NCBI RefSeq assembly: GCF_000282035.1
Contig: NZ_AKKA01000021.1
Location: 1-64,000, forward strand
Direction: 5' to 3'
Source of the DNA: Rhizobium sp. CF122
GTDB lineage: Bacteria; Pseudomonadota; Alphaproteobacteria; Rhizobiales; Rhizobiaceae
DNA length: 64,000 nt
Part shown: positions 29,815-37,903 of the stretch, piece by piece
How the letters are laid out: each line of letters begins with the position of its first letter
Position numbering within the stretch: position 1 is the first letter of the stretch
Made by a program: the position numbers and the translations under genes
The notes under the pieces: generated by a model
The model's database searches: none
What the model saw: only the letters and a program-made list of their open reading frames with translations
What the model was told of the DNA's origin: nothing

Positions 29815-30303
29815 ATGGCTGCGCCGCAACATCTGTTTACCCGCTTTGCCAGCAAGACGTCTGAATGGGCAGGGAAGCCAGCGACTTTTGTCCTCGCTGT
29901 CGCGCTCGTCGCCATATGGGCAGCGACGGGGCCACTTTTCGATTTCTCAGAGACTTGGCAGTTGGTCATCAATACCGGAACGACCATTATTACGTTCCTG
30001 ATGGTGTTCGTGTTGCAGAATGCGCAGACGAGGGATGCTCGCGCTGTCCAGGCCAAGCTCGACGAGATTATTCTGACGAGCCACGCCGAGAACAAGTTCA
30101 TCGGGATCGAGCACCTCGATGACGAAGACCTGAAGCACTTGGACCGCCTTGTCGCCAAGGCCGCAAAGGGAGTGCGCGAGGGGCGGACAAAAGGAACGCC
30201 GAAAGCGACAAATTCCACTGATGAGACGAACGAAAAGAGGACATCGGCGAAGCCCCGGAAGCCGAAACGGAAAACGGCGCCCTCGAAGGCGCCGTCCCGG
30301 TAG
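29815..30303 (+). CDS. Low-affinity iron permease family protein
   Basis: A 162-residue protein with two membrane helices (about 24-42 and 50-66). FTRFASKTSEWAGKPATF and FLMVFVLQNAQTRDARAVQAKLDEII match the low-affinity iron permease family (Fet4-like). The bacterial members are short, and iron transport by them is not well proven. The C-terminal 40 residues are very basic (Lys, Arg, Pro, Thr). The ribosome binding site is strong but lies in a hairpin. The 3' end of the gene contains the terminator of the convergent purB. Confidence 0.85.
   Translation: MAAPQHLFTRFASKTSEWAGKPATFVLAVALVAIWAATGPLFDFSETWQLVINTGTTIITFLMVFVLQNAQTRDARAVQAKLDEIILTSHAENKFIGIEHLDDEDLKHLDRLVAKAAKGVREGRTKGTPKATNSTDETNEKRTSAKPRKPKRKTAPSKAPSR
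30271..30295 (-). terminator. purB terminator inside the 3' end of the iron permease gene
   Basis: A perfect 8-bp GC-rich stem (30274-30281 with 30288-30295) with a 6-base loop, followed on the minus strand by TTTT (A run 30271-30274). It starts 15 bases after the purB stop and lies wholly in the coding sequence of the convergent gene. Confidence 0.65.
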
Positions 30304-30309
30304 TCCAAC

Positions 30310-31617
30310 TTAGGCAGCGCCGAAAACGCGCCGGAAGATCGTATCTACGTGTTTGGTATGGTATCCGAGATCGAACTTCTCGCGGATTTCTTCTTCGGAT
30401 AACGCGGCACGGACCTCTGCGTCGGCGAGCAATTCCTCGAGGAAGTCCTTGCCCTGTTCCCAAACCTTCATCGCGTTACGCTGAACGAGCCGATAGGCAT
30501 CCTCACGCGAAACACCAGCCTGCGTCAGCGCCAGAAGTACACGCTGCGAATGCACGAGGCCACGGAATTTATCGAGATTCTTCATCATGTTGTCGGGATA
30601 GACCACAAGCTTCTCAATGACGCCGGCCAAACGGTTGAGGGCGAAGTCGAGCGTGATCGTCGTGTCGGGACCGATGGCGCGCTCGACGCTGGAATGGCTG
30701 ATGTCGCGCTCGTGCCACAGGGCGACGTTCTCCATGGCCGGAACGACCGACATGCGCACCAGGCGCGCTAGGCCGGTGAGGTTCTCGGTCAGAACCGGAT
30801 TGCGCTTGTGCGGCATGGCAGAAGAACCCTTCTGGCCAGGCGAGAAGTATTCCTCGGCTTCCAGCACTTCAGTCCGCTGCATGTGGCGGATCTCGATCGC
30901 GACGTTTTCGATGGAGGAGCCGATGACGCCGAGGATCGCGAAGAACATCGCATGGCGGTCGCGCGGAATGACCTGGGTCGAAACGGGCTCCGGGATCAAG
31001 CCGAGCTTGGCGCAGACGTGTTCCTCGACGCGTGGGTCGATATTGGCAAAGGTGCCGACGGCGCCCGAAACCGCACCGGTGGCGATTTCGGCACGCGCAG
31101 CCACGAGACGCGCACGGTTGCGGCTCATCTCGGCATAGAAGCGCGCCAGCGTTAGTCCCATCGTCGTCGGCTCGGCGTGAATGCCGTGGCTACGGCCGAT
31201 GCGGATGGTGTCCTTGTGTTCGAACGCGCGTGCCTTGAGTGCCGCAAGCAGGCGGTCCATATCGGCAAGCAGAATGTCGGCTGCACGGACGAGCTGGATG
31301 TTCAGCGTGGTGTCGAGAACGTCCGAAGAGGTCATCCCCTGGTGGACGAATCGGGCATCCGGGCCGACGATTTCTGAAAGATGTGTCAGGAAGGCGATGA
31401 CATCGTGCTTGGTGACGGCCTCGATTTCATCGATCCGCGCAACGTCGAACGTCGCAGCGCCGCCTCGCTCCCAAATTGTCTTTGCAGCGGATTTCGGGAT
31501 GACGCCCAGTTCGGCGAGCGCATCGCAGGCGTGAGCCTCGATTTCGAACCAGATGCGGAATTTGGTTTCGGGCGACCAGATGGCGACCATCTCTGGTCGG
31601 GAGTAGCGCGGGATCAT
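30310..31617 (-). CDS. purB: Adenylosuccinate lyase
   Basis: A 435-residue enzyme of the fumarase/aspartase superfamily acting twice in purine synthesis, on SAICAR and on adenylosuccinate. The superfamily signature is seen as SSAMPHKRNP, and the N-terminal IPRYSRPEMVAIWSPETKF is typical of the alphaproteobacterial enzyme. The start at 31617 gives that N-terminus. In many rhizobia purB lies close to purC on the same strand; here five or six other genes separate them. Confidence 0.97.
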   Translation of the reverse strand: MIPRYSRPEMVAIWSPETKFRIWFEIEAHACDALAELGVIPKSAAKTIWERGGAATFDVARIDEIEAVTKHDVIAFLTHLSEIVGPDARFVHQGMTSSDVLDTTLNIQLVRAADILLADMDRLLAALKARAFEHKDTIRIGRSHGIHAEPTTMGLTLARFYAEMSRNRARLVAARAEIATGAVSGAVGTFANIDPRVEEHVCAKLGLIPEPVSTQVIPRDRHAMFFAILGVIGSSIENVAIEIRHMQRTEVLEAEEYFSPGQKGSSAMPHKRNPVLTENLTGLARLVRMSVVPAMENVALWHERDISHSSVERAIGPDTTITLDFALNRLAGVIEKLVVYPDNMMKNLDKFRGLVHSQRVLLALTQAGVSREDAYRLVQRNAMKVWEQGKDFLEELLADAEVRAALSEEEIREKFDLGYHTKHVDTIFRRVFGAA

Positions 31618-31680
31618 GGCTTCCTGCTTTCGTTCATAAAAAGAATGCTGGCGCCCCTGTAGCAAAGACAGGCGGCAATC

Positions 31681-32217
31681 TCAACGCATGCGTTTGGCAA
31701 GCGCAATACTCGTGCCGAAAAGGCAGAGAAGGCCGAGCGGAAGAAACAGGCGAATTCCCAGCACGGCAAACTGATAGACCGCGCTGGCTCCGGTAAAGAC
31801 GAATTGGAACACCCATGTGCGGGATCCAAAAGAGGCGTGCCACGCGGAGTAGAAGACCCGGTAGTCCATGGCGAAGAGAAAGGCCGTCATCAAGATGGTC
31901 CCGGCGGCAAGTGCAACGAAGAATGCTGCAAAGCGTGTTTTCAGGGATCGTCGATGCGCAAGGAAGCGGCCCAAGGGCAACATGAACAGCCAGGCCAGTA
32001 AACCGCCCGCAAAATAGAGCATTGCGAGATCGCGGACATGTGCCGTCTCCATCCCATTTCTGAGATAGAGCGCGGCCATTGCGGATGCCAGCATCTGGGT
32101 GCCCCAGAGAATGGCGCCCACGAAAAGATCGGGGAGGGGCGGGCGAGCCGCCCGAAGCCGCTCGGAAATCAAGGGCGGCCTGCTTTTATCACGACTTGGA
32201 TTGACCTTCGGCGGCAT
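31681..32217 (-). CDS. Small integral membrane protein of unknown function
   Basis: A 178-residue protein with a polar N-terminus (about 30 residues) and four hydrophobic helices (near 33-55, 65-84, 97-118 and 140-170). I recognise no family. The ATG at 32217 lies inside the 3' end of rpe (29-base overlap), so it is probably translated from the rpe message; longer starts would extend further into rpe. It ends 63 bases before the purB start. Confidence 0.65.
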   Translation of the reverse strand: MPPKVNPSRDKSRPPLISERLRAARPPLPDLFVGAILWGTQMLASAMAALYLRNGMETAHVRDLAMLYFAGGLLAWLFMLPLGRFLAHRRSLKTRFAAFFVALAAGTILMTAFLFAMDYRVFYSAWHASFGSRTWVFQFVFTGASAVYQFAVLGIRLFLPLGLLCLFGTSIALAKRMR

Positions 32218-32869
32218 TTCGTAGAGCGCTGATTGCTGTCTTGTAGGCCTCGAGCGAACCGCCTTTGAAAATCGCCGAACCGGCCACGAGAACATCGCCG
32301 CCAGCCTTGCCGATGATCGGCGCGGTTTCGACCGTCACTCCACCGTCAACTTCAAGGTCGATCGGTCTGTCACCGATCAGTGACCGCGCTGTGGCGATCT
32401 TGTCGGCCATCGCCGGGATAAATTTCTGCCCGCCGAAGCCGGGGTTCACCGACATGATGAGGATCAGGTCGATGTCGTCGAGCACGTTCTCGATCGCCGA
32501 AAGCGGCGTTGCTGGATTAATGGTAACGCCGACCTTCTTGCCCAGCCCGCGTACCGTCTGAAGCGAGCGGTGGAGATGCGGCCCGGCTTCAGCATGGACG
32601 GTAATGCGATCGCAGCCGGCTTTCGCGAAGGCCTCAAGGTACGGGTCGACCGGCGCAATCATCAGATGGCAATCGAACACTGCATCCGTATAGGAACGCA
32701 GCGACTTGATAACGTCAGGGCCGAAGGAAATGTTCGGCACGAAGTGACCGTCCATGACGTCGAGGTGAATCCAATCGGCTCCGGCGGCCGTTACGTCGCG
32801 CACTTCCTGGCCGAGTTTAGCAAAATCGGCAGCAAGGACGGATGGCGCGATGCGAATGGGCGTAGTCAT
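32189..32869 (-). CDS. rpe: Ribulose-phosphate 3-epimerase
   Basis: A 226-residue TIM-barrel enzyme interconverting ribulose 5-phosphate and xylulose 5-phosphate in the pentose phosphate and Calvin cycles. Family features: [13 protein letters not shown] at the N-terminus, [16 protein letters not shown] with metal-binding His and Asp, [12 protein letters not shown], and EVDGGV. Length and motifs are standard. It is followed by an overlapping membrane-protein gene and preceded by a periplasmic binding protein gene 38 bases upstream on the same strand. Confidence 0.96.
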   Translation of the reverse strand: MTTPIRIAPSVLAADFAKLGQEVRDVTAAGADWIHLDVMDGHFVPNISFGPDVIKSLRSYTDAVFDCHLMIAPVDPYLEAFAKAGCDRITVHAEAGPHLHRSLQTVRGLGKKVGVTINPATPLSAIENVLDDIDLILIMSVNPGFGGQKFIPAMADKIATARSLIGDRPIDLEVDGGVTVETAPIIGKAGGDVLVAGSAIFKGGSLEAYKTAISALRNAAEGQSKS

Positions 32870-32907
32870 TGAAGTCTCTCCGTAGAACGCATGCCGCAGC
32901 GTCAGAT

Positions 32908-33990
32908 CTATTCGATCGGAGTGCTTGGCGGCACGAACGAACCGGCATGCCACTGCAGCATGCGGTAGGGATTGTCGGCCAGTTCATGGCCGGCGTTGAA
33001 AGCAATTTTTCCGATGACCGTCTCAAAGGAGGTGCCGCCGATGTGCTGCGCGATGGGCCTGTCGTCCGCGCCGGCATCCTGGGCTGCCTTCGTGGCGATT
33101 TCCACCGCCGCATAGGCAGGTAGCACATAGCCCTCCGGCTCGACGCCACTCGCGCGGAACGCGTCGACCACCGGCTTCGCCTCCGGGCGCGCGGCATAAT
33201 CAGGCAGAACAACGGCGAGAACGCCATCCGCGAGTGCAAGCGGCTGGTCAGCAGCGCGCATGGCGTCGCCACCAAGAATATCGAGGTGAGCTTTTTCCGC
33301 TGCGGCATCGCGTGCGATGACGGCAGCGTCGCTACGATCTCCGCCGACAAAGACTTTTGTTGCCCCGGCTTTCTTCAGTCGTCGCACGAGAGCGACCTGC
33401 TGCTCCTGGCCCGGTCGATAGGTGTCGGTGAAGACGGGCTTGAGGCCTTTTTCCTCGAGTGCGTTACGGATTGCTTCCGTAAGCTCCCGACCATGGATGG
33501 TGCCATCCTCGATCAGTGCGATCGGCGAGGCTGCCCACTCGCTCACGATTGCCTCGATGATCTTTTCCGCTTCGGCGCCATCGGCTGGCGCCATCCGGTA
33601 GAACGGCCAGCCATTCTTCAGGGCATCTTCCATGAGAATGCGTGAACGCACGGAGACGGTGATCGCCGGGATATTTGCGTCCTTGAGCTTCGGCAGCGCG
33701 CCTTCGAGCGTTTCGCTGCAGAGAAAACCGACGGCCACCTGGACCTTGGCATTAATCAGTGCGTCGGCGATTGCCGCGCCGCTGTTTGCCTCGCAAGTCT
33801 CTCCGACCGTAACAATCGTGTTACCATCCTGCTGGACCTTGGCCGTCGCGCCGGCAATGACCTGCGCGCCGATTGGCGCGAGGTTGCCACTCTGTGGCGC
33901 TACGACACCGACTATCAGGCCCGCGGCATGGCATTCTGCGGCCGCAAGGAGCAGCATCGGCAGAAGTGCTAGGCCACGCAAAGTATTCAT
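32908..33990 (-). CDS. Periplasmic branched-chain amino acid-type binding protein
   Basis: A 360-residue protein with a signal peptide ([20 protein letters not shown], ending about residue 23 at CHAAG). The mature part is a periplasmic-binding-protein type I fold: [21 protein letters not shown] at the start and TRKVFVGGD-like central region, as in Leu/Ile/Val-binding proteins. No membrane or ATPase subunits of an ABC transporter are adjacent, so it may be an orphan binding protein or sensor. The start at 33990 is chosen because it opens the signal peptide. Confidence 0.85.
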   Translation of the reverse strand: MNTLRGLALLPMLLLAAAECHAAGLIVGVVAPQSGNLAPIGAQVIAGATAKVQQDGNTIVTVGETCEANSGAAIADALINAKVQVAVGFLCSETLEGALPKLKDANIPAITVSVRSRILMEDALKNGWPFYRMAPADGAEAEKIIEAIVSEWAASPIALIEDGTIHGRELTEAIRNALEEKGLKPVFTDTYRPGQEQQVALVRRLKKAGATKVFVGGDRSDAAVIARDAAAEKAHLDILGGDAMRAADQPLALADGVLAVVLPDYAARPEAKPVVDAFRASGVEPEGYVLPAYAAVEIATKAAQDAGADDRPIAQHIGGTSFETVIGKIAFNAGHELADNPYRMLQWHAGSFVPPSTPIE

Positions 33991-34154
33991 AAAAGCTGCA
34001 GGTCCCTGTCGTTTGTCCTGCTCTTTTATCCGTCCGACATCGATCGTCAAAGAAAAACGCACAATCGGGAAGCTTTTCGCCTGGCTTTTGTAGAAAAGGT
34101 AACCGATCACCTTCATATTACAGGAAACAGCAAGCCGGTGACGCCGGATGGAGA

Positions 34155-34655
34155 ATGCCTTTGTTGAATAAACAACCGATCGATCCGCGCCTCTACCGAG
34201 ATGCGATGAGCCGCTTTGGAGGCCATGTGCAGCTCGTGACGACGGCAATCGGCGAGGAGCGCCGCGGCGTGACGATCACTGCCGCTTGCTCAGTATCTGA
34301 CGACCCTGCAACCGTTCTTGTGTGCCTGAACAATAGCAATCCGAAGAACGACATCTTCTTCCGGAGCGGCATCTTCGCCCTGAACACGTTGGGCGCGCAC
34401 CATCAGGCGCTGGCCGATGCCTTTTCCGGCCGCACCCAGCTCAGCAACGACGAACGTTTCGCGACGGGTCGGTTCGACAAGCTCGTCACCGGTGCACCCA
34501 TTCTTCACGACGCCCTTGCCTCCTTCGATTGCCGCGTGAGTGAAATCAAGGAAATGTCGACGCACCATATCATTTTCGGTGAGGTCGTGGCGGTCCGCTA
34601 CAACGAGGCCAAGCCCGCGCTTCTCTATATGAACCGCGACTATCACACGTTATAA
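34155..34655 (+). CDS. Flavin reductase-like FMN-binding protein
   Basis: A 166-residue protein of the flavin reductase family (HpaC/RutF type), which reduces FMN or FAD with NAD(P)H for a partner oxygenase. Visible: YRDAMSRFGGHVQLVTT, GVTITAACSVSDDPATVLVCLN, and the ending HHIIFGEVVAV. No flavin monooxygenase lies next to it. GGAGA lies just before the ATG. It precedes the MoxR gene by 22 bases on the same strand, so it may belong to the following operon. Confidence 0.88.
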   Translation: MPLLNKQPIDPRLYRDAMSRFGGHVQLVTTAIGEERRGVTITAACSVSDDPATVLVCLNNSNPKNDIFFRSGIFALNTLGAHHQALADAFSGRTQLSNDERFATGRFDKLVTGAPILHDALASFDCRVSEIKEMSTHHIIFGEVVAVRYNEAKPALLYMNRDYHTL

Positions 34656-34677
34656 CTTCCTGAAAAAGGGAGAAGAC

Positions 34678-35607
34678 ATGCCGGATCAAGCGCATCTGCC
34701 GCTGCCGTCGTCGATCGACGAGACGATCGCGATGCTGGGCGATCAGGACTATCTGGCTGGGCGGGCACTTGGCACGGTGCTTTTTCTCGCCCTGAAGATG
34801 AGGCGTCCTCTCTTCCTGGAGGGTGAGGCCGGTGTCGGGAAGACGGAGATCGCCAAGGTCCTATCAAAAGCCCTGGGGCGGCCGTTGATCCGCCTGCAAT
34901 GCTACGAAGGCTTGGACATCGCCTCGGCCGTCTACGAATGGAATTACCCGGCGCAGATGCTGGAAATCCGCCTTGCCGAGGCGTCCGGGCTTACCGACCG
35001 GGACAGGATCGAGTCGGACATCTTCTCCGAACGCTACCTGATCCGCCGGCCGGTGCTTCAGGCTCTATCGAGCCCGGATGGCCGGTCACCAGTCTTCCTT
35101 ATCGACGAGCTAGACCGTACCGACGAGGCATTCGAGGCCTTCCTTTTGGAGGTTCTTTCCGACTTTCAGGTAACGATTCCCGAGCTCGGCACGATCCGGG
35201 CCGCCGAGCCGCCGATCGTCATCATCACCACGAACCGGACGCGCGAGGTCCACGACGCGCTAAAGCGGCGCTGCCTCTACCACTGGGTCGATTATCCCGA
35301 TGCCGCGCAGGAGCTGGAAATCATTCGACGCAAGGTGCCGGGCTGCAATGCAGCCCTGTCCACACAGATCGTCGCCTATGTGCAGAAGCTTCGTGCACTG
35401 GATCTTTTCAAGAACCCGGGCGTTGCCGAGACGATCGATTGGGCGACAGCGCTGACGGAACTCGACCGGCTGGCGCTCGATCCGGATACGATCTCCGACA
35501 CGATCGGAACACTGCTGAAATACCAGGACGACATTGCACGCATTCAAAGCAGCGACGGCGCAAAGGTGCTGGAAGATGTCAAGAGCGAGCTGCAGGCGGC
35601 GGGATAG
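34678..35607 (+). CDS. MoxR family AAA ATPase (CoxD-like)
   Basis: A 309-residue MoxR ATPase: Walker A GEAGVGKT at 49-56, Walker B VFLIDELDR near residue 140, sensor ITTNRTRE and arginine-finger region RRCLYHWVDYP. MoxR ATPases work with a VWA-domain partner as a chaperone in enzyme maturation. The next gene encodes such a protein three bases later. This pair corresponds to CoxD and CoxE, which in Oligotropha carboxidovorans assemble the Cu-Mo active site of CO dehydrogenase. The CoxD assignment is by context. Confidence 0.9.
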   Translation: MPDQAHLPLPSSIDETIAMLGDQDYLAGRALGTVLFLALKMRRPLFLEGEAGVGKTEIAKVLSKALGRPLIRLQCYEGLDIASAVYEWNYPAQMLEIRLAEASGLTDRDRIESDIFSERYLIRRPVLQALSSPDGRSPVFLIDELDRTDEAFEAFLLEVLSDFQVTIPELGTIRAAEPPIVIITTNRTREVHDALKRRCLYHWVDYPDAAQELEIIRRKVPGCNAALSTQIVAYVQKLRALDLFKNPGVAETIDWATALTELDRLALDPDTISDTIGTLLKYQDDIARIQSSDGAKVLEDVKSELQAAG

Positions 35608-35610
35608 CGC

Positions 35611-36873
35611 ATGGATCCGAGAAGCGGACAGGATGGGATCTCCGTTCCACCGCCTCCAGTCGGCGACGGTCGATTTGCAGACAATATCGTCTTCTTTGCC
35701 AGAGCATTGCGGAAGGCCGGCATGAAGATCGGGCCGGCGGCGATCGTCGACGCGATCGAGGCGGTCGAGGCAATCGGCATGGGGTCGCGGGAGGAATTTC
35801 ACGCCGCACTCTCGTCCGTCTTCGTCAAGCGGCATGAAGACAAGGCGGTCTTCGACGAGGCGTTTCGGCTTTTCTGGCAGTCGCGAGATCTCGTCGCAAA
35901 AATGATCGCGATGATGTCACCACGCGCGCTGGACACGCGTGACAAGGAAAAGGCGAGGCCCGGTGAAAGCCGCGCCGCCGACGCCTTGCTCGGCGAACGA
36001 AGGGACAACAAGCCGCCGCGTGATGAGCCCGACATCGAGATAGACGCACGCTTCACCATGTCTGGCAGCGAGGTCTTCCGGCGGATGGACTTCGCCCAAA
36101 TGTCAGCGATGGAGATTGCCGCCGCCAAGAAGGCGCTCACGAAACTGCAGTTGCCTCTGGACAAGGTGCGCACTCGGCGCTTCCGGCCGTCGCATGTTCA
36201 TTCGCATGTCGACCCGCGCGGGACGATGCGGGCGGCATTGCGCAGCGGGGCCGATCTCATTCTTCCGCGATACCGTGAAATCCGGGAGGTCCAGCCGCCC
36301 TTGGTCGTTCTCGCCGATATTTCCGGCTCCATGAGCCAGTACACGCGCATCTTTCTGCATTTTCTGCATGTGCTGACGGAGAAGCGCCGGCGGGTGCATA
36401 CCTTCCTCTTCGGGACGCGCCTTACGAACGTCACCCGCCAAATGCGACACAAGGACCCTGACGAGGCGATGGATGAATGCGCTGCGGCCGTAAAGGATTG
36501 GTCGGGAGGAACGCGGATCGGTGAAACGTTAAAGGAATTCAATCGCCTGTGGGCCCGGCGCGTGCTGGGCCAAGGCGCGGTCGTGCTGCTTATCACCGAT
36601 GGCCTGGAACGCGAGGGAACGGAGCTGCTCGCAGCCGAGATGGACCGCCTGCACCGCTCCTGCCGGCGACTGATCTGGCTCAATCCGTTACTGCGCTTCG
36701 ATGGCTTCGAGCCACGAGCACGTGGCGTGCGCGCAATGCTGCCGCATGTTGACGAATTCCGACCGGTTCACAATCTATCATCCTTGAGCGACCTCGTGGA
36801 AGCACTCGGCGCGACTAGGTCGACCACGTACGACCCGCGCCGGTACCTCGAAACATTGAAAGGCATCGCATGA
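35611..36873 (+). CDS. VWA-domain protein (CoxE-like)
   Basis: A 420-residue protein. The C-terminal half is a von Willebrand factor A domain of the CoxE type with an intact metal site D236-x-S238-x-S240 (in ADISGSMSQ), and later LLITDGLERE. The N-terminal half is a helical region with RTRRFRPSHVHSHVDPRGTMR before the VWA domain, typical of this family. It works with the MoxR ATPase encoded just upstream. Its stop overlaps the start of the next gene (ATGA). Confidence 0.9.
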   Translation: MDPRSGQDGISVPPPPVGDGRFADNIVFFARALRKAGMKIGPAAIVDAIEAVEAIGMGSREEFHAALSSVFVKRHEDKAVFDEAFRLFWQSRDLVAKMIAMMSPRALDTRDKEKARPGESRAADALLGERRDNKPPRDEPDIEIDARFTMSGSEVFRRMDFAQMSAMEIAAAKKALTKLQLPLDKVRTRRFRPSHVHSHVDPRGTMRAALRSGADLILPRYREIREVQPPLVVLADISGSMSQYTRIFLHFLHVLTEKRRRVHTFLFGTRLTNVTRQMRHKDPDEAMDECAAAVKDWSGGTRIGETLKEFNRLWARRVLGQGAVVLLITDGLEREGTELLAAEMDRLHRSCRRLIWLNPLLRFDGFEPRARGVRAMLPHVDEFRPVHNLSSLSDLVEALGATRSTTYDPRRYLETLKGIA

Positions 36874-37199
36874 CAGGGACATCTTTTGACCTTGATCCGC
36901 TGATGACGGCAGAAGGCTGGCGGAAAGGCGGGCGAGACGTGGCTGTTGCCACGGTGATCGAGACGTGGGGATCGGCGCCACGACCGGCGGGGAGCCATCT
37001 GGTGATCGATCGAGACGGCAATTTCGAAGGGTCCGTGTCAGGAGGCTGCGTCGAAGGTGCCGTCATTGCCGAGGCCCTGGACGTAATCGCCGACGGCAAG
37101 GCGAAGATGCTCGAGTTTGGCGTCGCGGATGAAACCGCGTGGCGGGTCGGCCTTTCCTGCGGTGGCCGCATTCGCGTCTATGTCGAAAGGCTCGATTGA
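36870..37199 (+). CDS. XdhC/CoxI family protein, N-terminal module as a separate gene
   Basis: A 109-residue protein equal to the N-terminal XdhC/CoxI domain: VATVIETWGSAPRPAGSHLVI and GSVSGGCVEGAVI, with the conserved cysteine in GGCVEG, then SCGGRIRVYVE at the end. In most bacteria this module is fused to a Rossmann domain; here the Rossmann half is the next gene. XdhC proteins carry and protect the molybdenum cofactor and help insert its terminal sulfur. Both ends overlap neighbouring genes by a few bases. Confidence 0.9.
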   Translation: MTGTSFDLDPLMTAEGWRKGGRDVAVATVIETWGSAPRPAGSHLVIDRDGNFEGSVSGGCVEGAVIAEALDVIADGKAKMLEFGVADETAWRVGLSCGGRIRVYVERLD

Positions 37200-37903
37200 T
37201 GGATGCCGCAAATCTTGCGCGTCTCAATGACGCCCGACGCGCTCGCCGGGCCGCGATACTGCTGACTGATCTTGAGAACGGCAACGATAGCGTCGTTCTC
37301 GAGGGAGATTCCGTGAAGCCTTGGTTGGTGCCTGCCGTTGAAGCTGCGTTCCGCTCGGGCAGATCGACGTCGATCGAGGTCGACGGGCACCGCTATTTTT
37401 TGAACGCGCATCTGCCCCCGGCCCATATCGTGATCATCGGCGCCGTCCACATCAGCCAAATTCTGGCACAGATGGCCTCTCTTGCCGGCTTCGATGTTCG
37501 GATCATAGATCCGCGCACGGCTTTCGCTACACCCGAACGATTCCTCGGCATCGATCTGACGGCGGATTGGCCAGTGGACGTACTCAAGGATCGTCCGCTG
37601 GATGCCTATACGGCGCTGGTCGCGGTTACGCATGACCCGAAGATCGACGATTTCCCGATTGCCGAGGCGTTGCGGATCGGTTGTTTCTACGTCGGTGCGC
37701 TCGGCAGCCGCAAAACGCATGCAACGCGCCTGGAGAGGTTGCGTACCGATGGTGTGGACGAATCCGCGCTTGCCAGGATCAATGCACCGATCGGGCTCAA
37801 GATCGGTGCGGCGAGCCCGGCAGAAATCGCGGTCGCCATTCTCGCGGAAATCGTACAGACGTTGCGAACCCGCGACATTTCACCGGCTGGTGACAGGAAA
37901 TGA
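37199..37903 (+). CDS. XdhC family protein, Rossmann-fold module
   Basis: A 234-residue protein. Residues about 1-75 form a variant N-terminal region, and 76-225 are the XdhC Rossmann domain (HIVIIGAVHISQILAQMA, then IDPRTAFATPERF, and YVGALGSRKTHATRLERL). ATG at 37199 overlaps the stop of the previous gene (TGATG), and its own stop overlaps the next start (ATGA), so the three are translationally coupled. Together with the upstream gene it makes up a split XdhC/CoxF-type chaperone. Confidence 0.9.
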   Translation: MDAANLARLNDARRARRAAILLTDLENGNDSVVLEGDSVKPWLVPAVEAAFRSGRSTSIEVDGHRYFLNAHLPPAHIVIIGAVHISQILAQMASLAGFDVRIIDPRTAFATPERFLGIDLTADWPVDVLKDRPLDAYTALVAVTHDPKIDDFPIAEALRIGCFYVGALGSRKTHATRLERLRTDGVDESALARINAPIGLKIGAASPAEIAVAILAEIVQTLRTRDISPAGDRK

